A stretch of 64,000 nucleotides of DNA from Thermococcus peptonophilus (lineage in GTDB: Archaea; Methanobacteriota_B; Thermococci; Thermococcales; Thermococcaceae): the NCBI RefSeq assembly GCF_001592435.1, contig NZ_CP014750.1, positions 310,001 to 374,000 on the forward strand, given 5' to 3'. The translations under genes and the position numbers were made by a program. The notes below the pieces were generated by a model that worked only from the letters and a program-made list of their open reading frames with translations, did not search any database and was not told the origin of the DNA. Below are positions 35,173-43,700 of this stretch, piece after piece (the stretch's first letter is position 1; each line of letters opens with the position of its first letter).

Positions 35173-35688
35173 CTAAATGACACCAGCACCGGCCCCGTTT
35201 AATGGCAGGTTAGCTCGCAGGTATATTAAAAGCACCCCGTTCTCCACTGTGCTTTTGATCTTCTCCGTGTCCAGGAGTCTGAGCTTGCCAACTGTCCTAG
35301 AGAGTACAGCATCTATAAGTTCCTGGGGGGCCTCTGCTAGCGTCCCGACTACTATCTTATCTGGATAAACCTTGCTAACGTTATAGTACAGGAGAACAAA
35401 AACTGGGTAAATCCCCTCAGAAACTTCCACGCTGAACAGAAAAGCCTCGTGAATTAACCTTTCCCCGATTTTTTCCTCAACTATTGTAACCTCCAGGGGG
35501 ATCATAACAACCTTCGCAAGTCCGAAGAGGAACTGCTCAACAACTTCGGCGGAGATCAAAACCCGTACCACTACTGAATTCGTCCTCTTGGAGTAGCGAA
35601 CCCACTGGAGTTTGGCATCTTCTTCAATAATGTAATCCATAACGTCATTGAGGAGATCAAGGGGAATCTCAAATTCAATGGACATCAT
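35173..35688 (-). CDS. Hypothetical protein
   Basis: This 171-residue protein is not recognised. It is acidic, lacks membrane helices and alternates strands and helices (FEIPLDLLNDVMDYIIEEDAKLQWVRYSKRTNSVVVRVLISAEVVEQFLFGLAKVV). A GGGGTGAT ribosome binding site precedes the tandem ATGATG start. The site lies in one arm of a CCCCT...AGGGG inverted repeat (35698-35713). An AT-rich region 35740-35785 contains its likely TATA box. It ends in a glycine-rich tail (GAGAGVI). Confidence 0.6.
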   Translation of the reverse strand: MMSIEFEIPLDLLNDVMDYIIEEDAKLQWVRYSKRTNSVVVRVLISAEVVEQFLFGLAKVVMIPLEVTIVEEKIGERLIHEAFLFSVEVSEGIYPVFVLLYYNVSKVYPDKIVVGTLAEAPQELIDAVLSRTVGKLRLLDTEKIKSTVENGVLLIYLRANLPLNGAGAGVI

Positions 35689-35697
35689 TGAACATCA

Positions 35698-35713
35698 CCC
35701 CTGATTATAGGGG
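35698..35713. repeat. Small inverted repeat at the ribosome binding site
   Basis: CCCCT and AGGGG arms flank GATTAT. In the mRNA of the 171-residue protein (minus strand) one arm contains the Shine-Dalgarno sequence, so a hairpin could lower translation. The arms are only five bases long. Confidence 0.35.
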
Positions 35714-35789
35714 AGCATTACATACTAACACCCCCTTGGAGTTTATTAAATTTTTGATTAGTATTAAAAAATTTTAAAAAATTAACACA

Positions 35790-36546
<757 letters not shown>

Positions 36547-36573
36547 GGCACCACCACCGAAGGCCATTTCCTT

Positions 36574-36993
36574 TTAATCCTTACCCTCAAAGGAGAGGTA
36601 GTAGTGAATAAGCTCCTCAATATTGGTGTAGTCCTTCTCCGGCTTGTCGAGAATTTTCCTCAAACGTTTGTTCTCGGCTATCATCCCAGAGAGCTGTATT
36701 CCAAGGTTCTGGTTGTCGAGGACGAGGTAGTATGTCCTGAACCTTAGCGGGGACCACTTTCCCTCAAGCTCGTAAAGCTTCCTTTCAAGCTCCGATATCT
36801 CCCTTTCCAGATTCTCAATGTCTGTCTCTCCTTCCCTGAAGTCAATGTAATCGTGGAGGAGGATTATCCTCAGAACCTCATCAGGCCTGAAGCCGTAGCG
36901 TTTCGCCAGTTCCATTATCTGCTCAAAGGTTTCGTCTGGCACATTAAAGGTGACCTTCCTCCATCCGCGTTTAGACTTAACGACCACCTTCAT
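36574..36993 (-). CDS. Small protein with RHH-like N-terminus and coiled coil (fluoride operon)
   Basis: This 139-residue protein is not assigned to a named family. Residues 1-45 (WRKVTFNVPDETFEQIMELAKRYGFRPDEVLRIILLHDYI) look like a ribbon-helix-helix DNA-binding unit: a strand followed by two helices. A charged coiled coil follows (TDIENLEREISELERKLYELEG). The gene overlaps the previous coiled-coil gene by 17 bases and precedes crcB by 27 bases, so it is part of the fluoride-responsive message. It could be a local regulator, which is inference. Confidence 0.68.
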   Translation of the reverse strand: MKVVVKSKRGWRKVTFNVPDETFEQIMELAKRYGFRPDEVLRIILLHDYIDFREGETDIENLEREISELERKLYELEGKWSPLRFRTYYLVLDNQNLGIQLSGMIAENKRLRKILDKPEKDYTNIEELIHYYLSFEGKD

Positions 36994-37291
36994 TTTTGCT
37001 CTCCTCTAACTCCCTTCTCAGGCTCCTGTTTTCCCTGCTGAGCTCTTCTCTAACCTTCATTAGGAACTCCTTGTCCCTTTTTGCCTTCTCCTCAAGCTCC
37101 ACAAGCTCTCGATACCGCCCCTCCATCTCTTCAAGCTTTTCTCTGAGGTTGTTTCTGTGCTCAATCAGGTATTCAAACTTGAGAGCTTTTAGTGTCCTCT
37201 CAAGTCCCTCTAAGTCTTGAAACCGCTTTTCGATTTCTCTTCTGTTCTTCTTCACCTGCTCAAACTCCTCCGGAGAGAGGATTATCTCCAC
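36977..37291 (-). CDS. Small coiled-coil protein (fluoride operon)
   Basis: The 104-residue protein is almost entirely helical with heptad-like Leu/Glu/Lys/Arg repeats (RREIEKRFQDLEGLERTLKALKFEYLIEHRNNLREKLEEMEGRYRELVELEEKAKRDKEFL). No motif identifies a function. It overlaps both neighbours (10 bases upstream, 17 downstream), so translation of the three genes is coupled. Partnering through coiled coils with the next gene product is plausible. Confidence 0.65.
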   Translation of the reverse strand: MEIILSPEEFEQVKKNRREIEKRFQDLEGLERTLKALKFEYLIEHRNNLREKLEEMEGRYRELVELEEKAKRDKEFLMKVREELSRENRSLRRELEESKNEGGR

Positions 37292-37977
37292 TTCAAAAGC
37301 CCCCTCTTTACGTTTTTGGAATTTCCACGCCCTCCCAGTGTGATGCCAGTTTCAAGGCCTTTGAGGGCTTCTATCGTAAGAGGGAGTGATGAAGTTTCTT
37401 CTTTTGTAGGCTCCTCCTTAGATAGGTAGTCAAACTTATCTATGAAGGACTTCAGCCTCTCTCGTAGCTTTCTGAGCTTCTTCAACTGAATTTCCTTCAG
37501 GACAGTTGCCTTGTCATTATCCCTTCTAGCAACTTCGGAGAGCAGCATTTCGTAGTGCCTTCTGCAGAGTATCGCATTAGAGCTCTCGTAAACGGGAAGC
37601 AGTTCGTCTATTCTATCGGCAAAGCCCTCGATGGTGCTTCTTTCCTTCTCCCTAACCAACTCACAAAGGAAGCATCCTTCCTCCTTGGAGACTCTTCCAT
37701 CTTCAAGGAAACCTATGTACCTGGAGAGGACATCTTCGTAGATTATCGCCACTCCCAGCGGGCCAAGGAGGGGCTCTGAGTATGCCTTCTCGAGCGTCTT
37801 CCACGCGTGGTAAGTGCAGAGACCAAGACTTTTCCGGAACTTCTTTCGAACCTCTGGGTCGTTCACGTGCTCGTAGAGTATAGTCTCTATCTGGGATTCC
37901 TCGTAGGAGCGGAGGATTCTGCACACTGGACAGCCCTCGTCCATCGCCTCACGGAGATAAACGCCTATAAGATCCAT
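37282..37977 (-). CDS. DUF6062-like cysteine-rich protein (fluoride operon)
   Basis: The 231-residue product has four Cys/His motifs: EGCPVCRILRSYEES near residue 14, LCTYHAWK near 50, GCFLCELV near 100 and ILCRRHYEML near 135. These resemble the DUF6062 family, where such pairs could bind zinc or an iron-sulfur cluster. The C-terminal third is helical and lysine-rich. The ATG at 37977 has a weak GTGG-type site, and an overlapping GTG at 37986 touches the previous stop. It is the second gene of the fluoride-riboswitch operon. No function is known to me. Confidence 0.72.
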   Translation of the reverse strand: MDLIGVYLREAMDEGCPVCRILRSYEESQIETILYEHVNDPEVRKKFRKSLGLCTYHAWKTLEKAYSEPLLGPLGVAIIYEDVLSRYIGFLEDGRVSKEEGCFLCELVREKERSTIEGFADRIDELLPVYESSNAILCRRHYEMLLSEVARRDNDKATVLKEIQLKKLRKLRERLKSFIDKFDYLSKEEPTKEETSSLPLTIEALKGLETGITLGGRGNSKNVKRGLLKWR

Positions 37978-37986
37978 TCCAACCAC

Positions 37987-38853
37987 TCAGAGGTATCTCA
38001 TCATGGCATCTACCACTGCAAGTGCTCTGTATGTGTTCTGGAAGTTTGAGATACCAAGTTCAAGACTCCTCCTGAAGCCACCGTTGGAGTTCTGAAGCTG
38101 ACGTATGAACCAGATGTGCCTCCTCGGACAGGTTGGAGCTTCTTCCTGGAGCTCAAGCCCCCTTGTTGCATAGAAAGTCGGCTCAAGGTAGGGGGGAAGG
38201 CTGTATGGAACCTCCGTGAAGCCGCCCCAGTCGCCGCAGAGCTCACAGTTCCTGAAGTGGGGGCTCTTAGGCGGGCGATAGCCGAGCGCGTAGAGGGTGT
38301 GGAGGGCCTGATAGGTCATCGTGGTCGTTGGTTGTTTCACTCCGAACCCGTTGCCCATTCTAAATTTCATAACGAAGGCCCTTATCCTGTCCCTTTCCTC
38401 ATCGCTTATCGGCTGGCCAATTGCCTTGAACGCCTTAACGACCCAGTATGTAGCCTCAAGGGGCGTCGCAGTTCCGAACTCCTCACTGCCGCCAAGACCA
38501 ACGGCAAACTTGTCTTCGAGGGGATTGTACTTGGTGTAGACGATGTCCACGTGCTCCCTTGCGATGTCCTTCGCTCCAAGCATCGCAAGACCTTCAAGGG
38601 CCATTGCTATGGCCACTACTGCCGTCTGGGGCTGAATCGCTTTTTCAAGAAATTCGATCGTCTTCTCCTTCTCCGGGACTTCGAGGCCGAGCAGGTCGTA
38701 TATCTTGACTGCGTAGTATGTGTCGTTGACGTTGGTGTCATCTAAAACGCTCACGAAGCAGTAGCCTCCGTCCTCGTGTCGCCTCTTCTCGACGTACTCG
38801 AGGGCCTTCTCTACGTTAACAAAGCGTGCAAACTCATCAAGCTTCGAGCCCAT
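37987..38853 (-). CDS. Prenyltransferase/squalene-oxidase-repeat-like protein (first gene of the fluoride operon)
   Basis: This 288-residue protein resembles the alpha-alpha toroid of protein prenyltransferase beta subunits and terpene cyclases. Repeats of the type DGGYCF, GNGFGVKQPTTTMTYQALHTLYALGYRP and NSNGGFRRSLELGISNFQNTYRAL are visible. CELCGDWGGF adds a cysteine pair near residue 205 that could bind metal. There is no signal peptide. GGAGG lies before the ATG, inside a small hairpin below a fluoride riboswitch. Its link to fluoride is therefore regulatory and seen in sequence, while its activity is unknown. Confidence 0.78.
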   Translation of the reverse strand: MGSKLDEFARFVNVEKALEYVEKRRHEDGGYCFVSVLDDTNVNDTYYAVKIYDLLGLEVPEKEKTIEFLEKAIQPQTAVVAIAMALEGLAMLGAKDIAREHVDIVYTKYNPLEDKFAVGLGGSEEFGTATPLEATYWVVKAFKAIGQPISDEERDRIRAFVMKFRMGNGFGVKQPTTTMTYQALHTLYALGYRPPKSPHFRNCELCGDWGGFTEVPYSLPPYLEPTFYATRGLELQEEAPTCPRRHIWFIRQLQNSNGGFRRSLELGISNFQNTYRALAVVDAMMRYL

Positions 38854-38861
38854 CCTACCGC

Positions 38862-38872
38862 CTCCCTCGGAG
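38862..38872 (-). promoter_or_regulatory. Shine-Dalgarno hairpin below the fluoride aptamer
   Basis: On the minus strand CUCC-GAG-GGAG can form a four-pair hairpin that covers the GGGAGG ribosome binding site of the first operon gene. It lies six bases after the aptamer, consistent with control of translation by ligand-dependent folding. Confidence 0.5.
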
Positions 38873-38877
38873 TAGAA

Positions 38878-38938
38878 CAGGCGTCATCAGCCCTTTCGGG
38901 CGGTTCGGGCTCGAAGCCCCGGGCGGACGCCATCGCCC
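38878..38938 (-). promoter_or_regulatory. Fluoride riboswitch (crcB motif)
   Basis: The minus-strand leader contains all parts of the crcB-motif aptamer. It opens with GGGCGATGGCGTCCGCCC, whose ends form the first stem. It continues with GAACC, a GCCC-GAAA-GGGC stem (38891-38902 region) and the conserved CTGATGACGCCTG. The loop GGCGTC pairs with GACGCC (38880-38885) to make the pseudoknot. It closely parallels the Thermotoga petrophila aptamer. A 5-pair hairpin (38907-38920) is inserted between the first stem and GAACC. The controlled operon contains crcB and DUF190, which confirms the call. Confidence 0.93.
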
Positions 38939-38965
38939 GCGCTGGGTTATATAAAGCAACTTTAA

Positions 38966-38973
38966 AAATTTCA
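38966..38973 (-). promoter_or_regulatory. Likely TATA box for the fluoride operon
   Basis: TTTTTAAA on the minus strand sits about 26 bases before the first base of the aptamer, so the whole riboswitch would be transcribed. A nearer TATATAA at 38949-38956 would start transcription inside the aptamer and is less likely. Confidence 0.5.
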
Positions 38974-38991
38974 CGGTCACCATCCTAAAAA

Positions 38992-39000
38992 CTTTATAAG
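38992..39000 (+). promoter_or_regulatory. TATA box for the archaemetzincin-like gene
   Basis: CTTTATAAG is centred 34 bases before the ATG at 39030. It is back to back with the fluoride operon promoter within about 30 bases. Confidence 0.5.
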
Positions 39001-39029
39001 GCTCTCTCTAAAATCCCCTGGGCAGTAAA

Positions 39030-39737
39030 ATGGAGTACATAGGCTTCACATACGTCTCGAACTTTGTATCCAAAAGGGTGGAGGAAGTCCTCTTCGAGGC
39101 CTACAACGATGCAAACAGGCTCTTAGAGGAGTGGGAACTACCCCTTCGCCTCGTGTACCTGGACAAACTGATTTTGGAGCCTGGGTACTTGATAACCCTC
39201 GAAACACCGGAAGGAAAGGTCAGACTGTTTCCTCTCGATGTCTTGGTGGACTTCATGGACTACCGGCTCAAGGTTGAGATTGAAAAGAACGACGGGCTAA
39301 ACATGAACAAGATACTCGGAATAACGAGTTTTCCTCTGGCTTCCAGGGACAAATACTTCGGCTTCTATGAGAAATTCCTAGGATTCCAGACTGAGAGGCT
39401 TGGCAGGAGAATAATGCTCCTCTCCATGCGTCCATTTGAGTCCGATTCCATGAGGATGACCCTGAAGATACTCGATAATCCCCTGGCCGATGACGACCTG
39501 AAGAGCTTAGCGGTGAGAGTCCTCTCAAAGGAGCTTCCAGCGTTCAAGAGGCGCCTGATCAAGGGCATGCTCCATGAGATTGGGCACTCCTTTGGGCTGG
39601 AACACTGCTCAAACGACTGCGTCATGAACCCCCCAAAGACGCTTGGGGAGTGGGACTCAAGGTTTTTGGGATACTGTAACTCATGCTACCTGAAGCTTGA
39701 GGAGAGCCTCCGAAATCCGGTTTCAGGGAAAGATTAA
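39030..39737 (+). CDS. Archaemetzincin-like metalloprotease
   Basis: This 235-residue protein carries the metzincin signature HEIGHSFGLEH at residues 182-192, followed by CSNDCVMNPP (Met-turn) and a late CNSC pair. This matches the archaemetzincin layout of a catalytic zinc plus a second structural zinc. The first cysteine pair is spaced CX3C, one residue shorter than the usual CX4C. No signal peptide is seen, so it acts in the cytoplasm. It is divergent from the fluoride operon and about 37 bases upstream of pyruvate kinase. The substrate is unknown. Confidence 0.85.
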   Translation: MEYIGFTYVSNFVSKRVEEVLFEAYNDANRLLEEWELPLRLVYLDKLILEPGYLITLETPEGKVRLFPLDVLVDFMDYRLKVEIEKNDGLNMNKILGITSFPLASRDKYFGFYEKFLGFQTERLGRRIMLLSMRPFESDSMRMTLKILDNPLADDDLKSLAVRVLSKELPAFKRRLIKGMLHEIGHSFGLEHCSNDCVMNPPKTLGEWDSRFLGYCNSCYLKLEESLRNPVSGKD

Positions 39738-39773
39738 TTTAGAATGTTTTCCGGTTTCTTCTTAGGTGATATC

Positions 39774-41210
39774 ATGCGGCTTCCAGGACAGAAGACCAAG
39801 ATAATAGCCACTCTCGGCCCGGCATCCCTCAACGAGAAGACCATAACGGCCATGGTTCGAGCGGGGATGAGCGTTGCTAGGATAAACTTTGCCCATGGAG
39901 ATTTAAAACAGCACGAAAAATCGATAAAACTTGTGAGGAGGGTTTCAGAGAGGCTCAACAGGCCCGTTGCAATTCTCGGAGACCTGCCTGGAGTAAAGAT
40001 TCGCGTTGGTGAGATCGAAGGAGGTTCAGTGACGCTGAGACGCTGGCAGACGGTAACCCTAACCACAAGGGACGTAATCGGCAACGAGGCCGTGATACCC
40101 GTTGAGTTCAAAGACTTTCCAAAGCTCGTCTCGAAGGGGGACGTTATCTACCTCAGCGACGGGTTCATAGCACTGAGGGTTGAGGAAGTCCAGGAGCAGG
40201 ATGTAGTCTGTAAGGTGCTCGTCGGGGGAACTCTCTTCTCCCGCAAGGGGATCAACATCCCCAAGGCCCGTCTAGCTATCGAGGCTATAACCAAGAAGGA
40301 TCTGGAGTTTCTAGAGTTTTCACTGGAACATGGAGTCGACGCCGTTGGCATAAGCTTCGTTGGCTCCGCTTATGACATACTCAAGGCAAGGCGCTTCATC
40401 GAGGAGAGGAACGGAAGACTGTTCTTGATAGCCAAAATAGAAAGGCCTGACGCGGTAAGGAACTTCGACGAGATCCTTCGGGCGGCGGACGGAGTCATGG
40501 TGGCGAGAGGAGACCTCGGAGTGGAAATGCCCATAGAAAAGCTCCCGATTCTCCAGAAGAAGCTTATCTACAAGGCAAACTGTACAGGAAAGCCCGTGAT
40601 AACCGCAACCCAGATGCTCGAGAGCATGACGCATGAGAAACTCCCAACAAGGGCAGAGGTCACTGATGTTGCAAATGCAATCCTCGACGGAACCGATGCC
40701 GTGATGCTATCTGAAGAAACAGCCGTTGGAAAGTACCCAGTTGAGACCGTCAGAATGATGGCAAAGATAGCCAAGACGACTGAAGCATACAGGGACTCCA
40801 AATGGGCTGAAAGGACCGTTGAATGGAAGATGAGCGAGCTGAGAGGTGTCAGACAGGCCAAGGGCACCATAAAGGATGCTATAACAAGGAGCATAATAGA
40901 GGCCCTGAACTCAATAGATATCAAGTACATCCTTACCCCAACAAGAACGGGTCAGACCGCAAGGCTAATAGCCCGTTTTAAGCCAAAACAGTGGGTACTG
41001 GCATTTGTAACTGATGAATGGGTCAAAAACACTCTGATGTTCTCCTACGGCGTTTATCCGTTCCTCGTTGAGGATACCAGCGAAGAAGAGATACTGCGCA
41101 TGATAACCGGGCTTGGACTGGTGAACGAAGGCGATACGGTACTGCTGACGAAGGGAACGCCCATAGGAAAGACCGCAGGAACGAACACCATCCGCATCTT
41201 CAACGTTTGA
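39774..41210 (+). CDS. pyk: Pyruvate kinase
   Basis: The 478-residue protein is pyruvate kinase of glycolysis. It opens with TKIIATLGPAS and RINFAHGD. The active-site block FLIAKIERPDAVRNFDEIL and the metal region GVMVARGDLGVEMPIEKLPILQKK are intact, as is TQMLESM. The C-terminal domain with TRTGQTARLIARFKP is complete. GGTGATATC precedes the ATG at 39774. A further in-frame ATG ten codons upstream is not supported. A TTTTT tract follows the stop. Confidence 0.97.
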   Translation: MRLPGQKTKIIATLGPASLNEKTITAMVRAGMSVARINFAHGDLKQHEKSIKLVRRVSERLNRPVAILGDLPGVKIRVGEIEGGSVTLRRWQTVTLTTRDVIGNEAVIPVEFKDFPKLVSKGDVIYLSDGFIALRVEEVQEQDVVCKVLVGGTLFSRKGINIPKARLAIEAITKKDLEFLEFSLEHGVDAVGISFVGSAYDILKARRFIEERNGRLFLIAKIERPDAVRNFDEILRAADGVMVARGDLGVEMPIEKLPILQKKLIYKANCTGKPVITATQMLESMTHEKLPTRAEVTDVANAILDGTDAVMLSEETAVGKYPVETVRMMAKIAKTTEAYRDSKWAERTVEWKMSELRGVRQAKGTIKDAITRSIIEALNSIDIKYILTPTRTGQTARLIARFKPKQWVLAFVTDEWVKNTLMFSYGVYPFLVEDTSEEEILRMITGLGLVNEGDTVLLTKGTPIGKTAGTNTIRIFNV

Positions 41211-41228
41211 TCTCTTTTTGTCAATATT

Positions 41229-42029
41229 TCAGTATTTCAGCCTCGGGTTGTACTCGAGGAGCATCAGCCCGTTCTTGAATATCCTTATAGTGCCGCTCTC
41301 CGAGAGACTTATGGCCATTGCGCTGGTTATCTTTGTTATTCCAGCGGCCGCTATGTGCCTGCTTCCCAGCCCAGGGGGGAGCATCAGGTCTATAACTCTG
41401 GGTTCTACCTCCAGATACCTCCCAGCGGCCACTATCCTGCCGTCCTCCCTGATGAGGAACGCGCCGTCCAGCTGGGCGAACTCCTTTATTATTTCCTTGC
41501 TCTCCTTGTCCAGAACGTTTATCCTGTGCCCCTTGAAAGGATTTGGAATGAGCTGCCTCGAATGTTTGAGAACCCTCCTCGTGTCACCTATGACGAATAT
41601 TGTCCCAACGGGATTTCCCTCCCTGCCCTCTATGCTCAACTCTATCGCTATCTCCAGCATCCTCTGAAGGACGTTCTGGTTCTGGGCAAAGAAGCTCTTC
41701 ATGGCGATGATCGACCTCTTTATTGTACGGACCCCGATCAGGTTCTCCGTTACGTAGACAAATGAATCACCCTCAGCCAGAATTCCATGCTCAAGCAGAA
41801 AAGCCGAGATGAGGTTGAGCAGATTGTTGAGGTCAAGGTTCTGGGGGATCGATATTCTCTTAACCTTATCCTTCTCCACATCAAACGTGGAGCCAACTAT
41901 AACAACGGTAATGCCGATATCCGGTATTTCTTCTTCAGGAAGCTCCTCCATGATGACCAACGCTTTTGCACCAATTTTTTCTGCTACTTTTGCGGCCCCC
42001 TCTAAAAGCACCTTAATAACTTCGGCCAT
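41229..42029 (-). CDS. dacZ: Diadenylate cyclase (DacZ type)
   Basis: The 266-residue protein is the archaeal diadenylate cyclase, which makes the second messenger c-di-AMP. The DAC domain is C-terminal, with the DGA motif in AQLDGAFLIREDG and the RHR-like motif in GLGSRHIAAAGITKITSAMAISLSESG. The N-terminal 120 residues form the archaeal pyruvate-kinase-C-like domain (EKIGAKALVIMEELPEEEIPDIGITVVIVGS). A TGAGG site precedes ATG 42029. It converges on pyruvate kinase. Confidence 0.92.
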   Translation of the reverse strand: MAEVIKVLLEGAAKVAEKIGAKALVIMEELPEEEIPDIGITVVIVGSTFDVEKDKVKRISIPQNLDLNNLLNLISAFLLEHGILAEGDSFVYVTENLIGVRTIKRSIIAMKSFFAQNQNVLQRMLEIAIELSIEGREGNPVGTIFVIGDTRRVLKHSRQLIPNPFKGHRINVLDKESKEIIKEFAQLDGAFLIREDGRIVAAGRYLEVEPRVIDLMLPPGLGSRHIAAAGITKITSAMAISLSESGTIRIFKNGLMLLEYNPRLKY

Positions 42030-42120
42030 TTTCCTCAACCTGAGATAGTAACTCGGAATAATATAAAAATCTGCCGGAAAAGTTTAAAGCAGCCATTCCC
42101 AGCGAACGTTAGGTGATTGA

Positions 42121-42678
42121 ATGAAGATTATTGTGGCGATAACAGGGGCAAGCGGGGCCGTTTATGGGGTGAGATTGATAGAAGTTCTGAAAGAACTTGG
42201 GCATGAAGTCGTTACCCTTGCCTCACGGACTGGAATAGCCGTTGCGTACCACGAGCTGGGCATAAAGTTGAAGCCTGATTACGACGAGAAAGACCTATTC
42301 GCCCCGGTTGCGTCAGGTTCTTACCCCTTTGATGCTATGGTTGTCGCCCCATGCTCCATGAAGACCCTCTCGGCAATAGCCAACGGCTACGCCGACAACT
42401 TAATAACAAGGGCGGCGGATGTTGCACTCAAAGAAAAACGAAAGCTCCTTCTTCTCGTTAGGGAGACTCCACTCAACGTGATTCATATTGAAAACATGAT
42501 GAAGGCCGCCAGGGCGGGGGCCGTGATTATGCCGGCATCCCCTGGATTTTATACAAGGCCCCAGACTGTGGAGGATATGATAAACTTTATAATTGGCAGA
42601 ATCTTAGATATTCTCGGAATACCTCACGAATTATACAAACGTTGGGGGACGATCCATGATACAGCTGGACGACCTTGA
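42121..42678 (+). CDS. ubiX: UbiX-like flavin prenyltransferase
   Basis: The 185-residue protein matches UbiX, which makes prenylated FMN, the cofactor of UbiD decarboxylases. The flavin-binding opening [20 protein letters not shown], the [45 protein letters not shown] block and the [20 protein letters not shown] end are typical. No UbiD is in the window. It overlaps the next gene, an Lrp-type regulator, by 23 bases, so both are made from one message. Confidence 0.95.
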   Translation: MKIIVAITGASGAVYGVRLIEVLKELGHEVVTLASRTGIAVAYHELGIKLKPDYDEKDLFAPVASGSYPFDAMVVAPCSMKTLSAIANGYADNLITRAADVALKEKRKLLLLVRETPLNVIHIENMMKAARAGAVIMPASPGFYTRPQTVEDMINFIIGRILDILGIPHELYKRWGTIHDTAGRP

Positions 42679-43138
42679 TAGGGCTATACTCAAGCTGTTA
42701 AAACAGGATGCCCGACTTACAATATCCGAGCTTGCCGAGAGGTTAAATAGGCCAGAATCCACAATACACTTTAGAATAAAAAAGCTCATTGAAAAAGGCG
42801 TGATCGACAGGTACACCATAATCCTTGGAGAGCCGCTGAAACCAAAATCAGTAGTTGCAGTGTACATCGAGACGGAAATACCAGTTATAGAAGACTTCCT
42901 TGAGAAGTACATCAATCACATAACAAAAACCCTCTCAATGCTCCCGAACGTCCTGGCAGTTGCAAAGAGCGGCAGAAACGGAATTATGGCCCTTATCGGT
43001 GGGGAAACTGAGGAGCAGATAGAAAAGTTCGTTGACGACACAATAAGAACCCTTCCAAGCCTTAGAAGGGTAGAAGTATTCCCGTTCACGAGCATTGTGA
43101 AGGGCAAAGATGTTATAGGCTTCCTGGTGGACGTCTGA
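42656..43138 (+). CDS. Lrp/AsnC family transcription regulator
   Basis: The 160-residue protein has an N-terminal helix-turn-helix ([54 protein letters not shown]) and a C-terminal RAM-like domain for ligand binding and oligomerisation. It starts within ubiX and its stop shares a base with the next ATG (TGATG), so three genes are translationally coupled. It could regulate its own operon. The effector is unknown. Confidence 0.92.
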   Translation: MIQLDDLDRAILKLLKQDARLTISELAERLNRPESTIHFRIKKLIEKGVIDRYTIILGEPLKPKSVVAVYIETEIPVIEDFLEKYINHITKTLSMLPNVLAVAKSGRNGIMALIGGETEEQIEKFVDDTIRTLPSLRRVEVFPFTSIVKGKDVIGFLVDV

Positions 43139-43659
43139 TGGAGATCGAAATAAAGTTCAGAGTTGGATTTGAGGACATAAGGAGAAAAATTGAAGGGCTT
43201 GGGGCATCTTTCATCAGAGAGGAAGTCCAGGAAGACCTTTATTTTTCAATTCCGCTGCCAAATCTTCTCAGAGTGCGGAGAATCACGAACCTTGGGAAGG
43301 CTTTTCTAACATATAAGTTCATAAAAGACCCGGGCAGAAACGAGGAGTTCGACGAGCTTGAGGTCGAGGTCTCTGATTTCGAGACTACAGTTGAAATCCT
43401 CAAAAGGCTGGGTTTCAGGGGAGACCTCTGGGTCAGGAAGAAGAGGCTCGTTTACAAGCTCGACGATGTGACACTCGAGCTGAGCGATGTTGAGGGACTG
43501 GGTGCTTTTCTCGATATTGAAGTCATGAGTGAGGACGTTGAATACGCCAAAAGAAGGATTTGGGAGATTGCCGAAAAGCTCGGGCTCAGCGATAAAGACG
43601 TTGAACCGAGGCTCTACCAGGAGCTCCTGAAGGAAAAGGTTCAGGCGAGCTCCAGCTGA
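43138..43659 (+). CDS. CYTH domain protein (class IV adenylate cyclase/thiamine-triphosphatase type)
   Basis: The 173-residue protein opens with EIEIKFRV, the EXEXK signature of the CYTH triphosphate tunnel fold. Further basic and acidic tunnel residues occur in LLRVRRI, FLTYKF, FDELEVEV, WVRKKRLVY, VTLELSDVEGLGAFLDIEV. Members include AC2-type adenylate cyclases and triphosphatases, and the reaction here cannot be read from sequence. Its ATG overlaps the stop of the Lrp gene by one base. Confidence 0.92.
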   Translation: MEIEIKFRVGFEDIRRKIEGLGASFIREEVQEDLYFSIPLPNLLRVRRITNLGKAFLTYKFIKDPGRNEEFDELEVEVSDFETTVEILKRLGFRGDLWVRKKRLVYKLDDVTLELSDVEGLGAFLDIEVMSEDVEYAKRRIWEIAEKLGLSDKDVEPRLYQELLKEKVQASSS

Positions 43660-43700
43660 TAAAAAGCTGAAAAGAAATAAACTGATCCAAAAACAGGAAC

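Noticed and set aside
38949-38956. TATATAA as the fluoride operon promoter
   Set aside because: Transcription from it would begin inside the aptamer and destroy the riboswitch. The element at 38966-38973 fits better.
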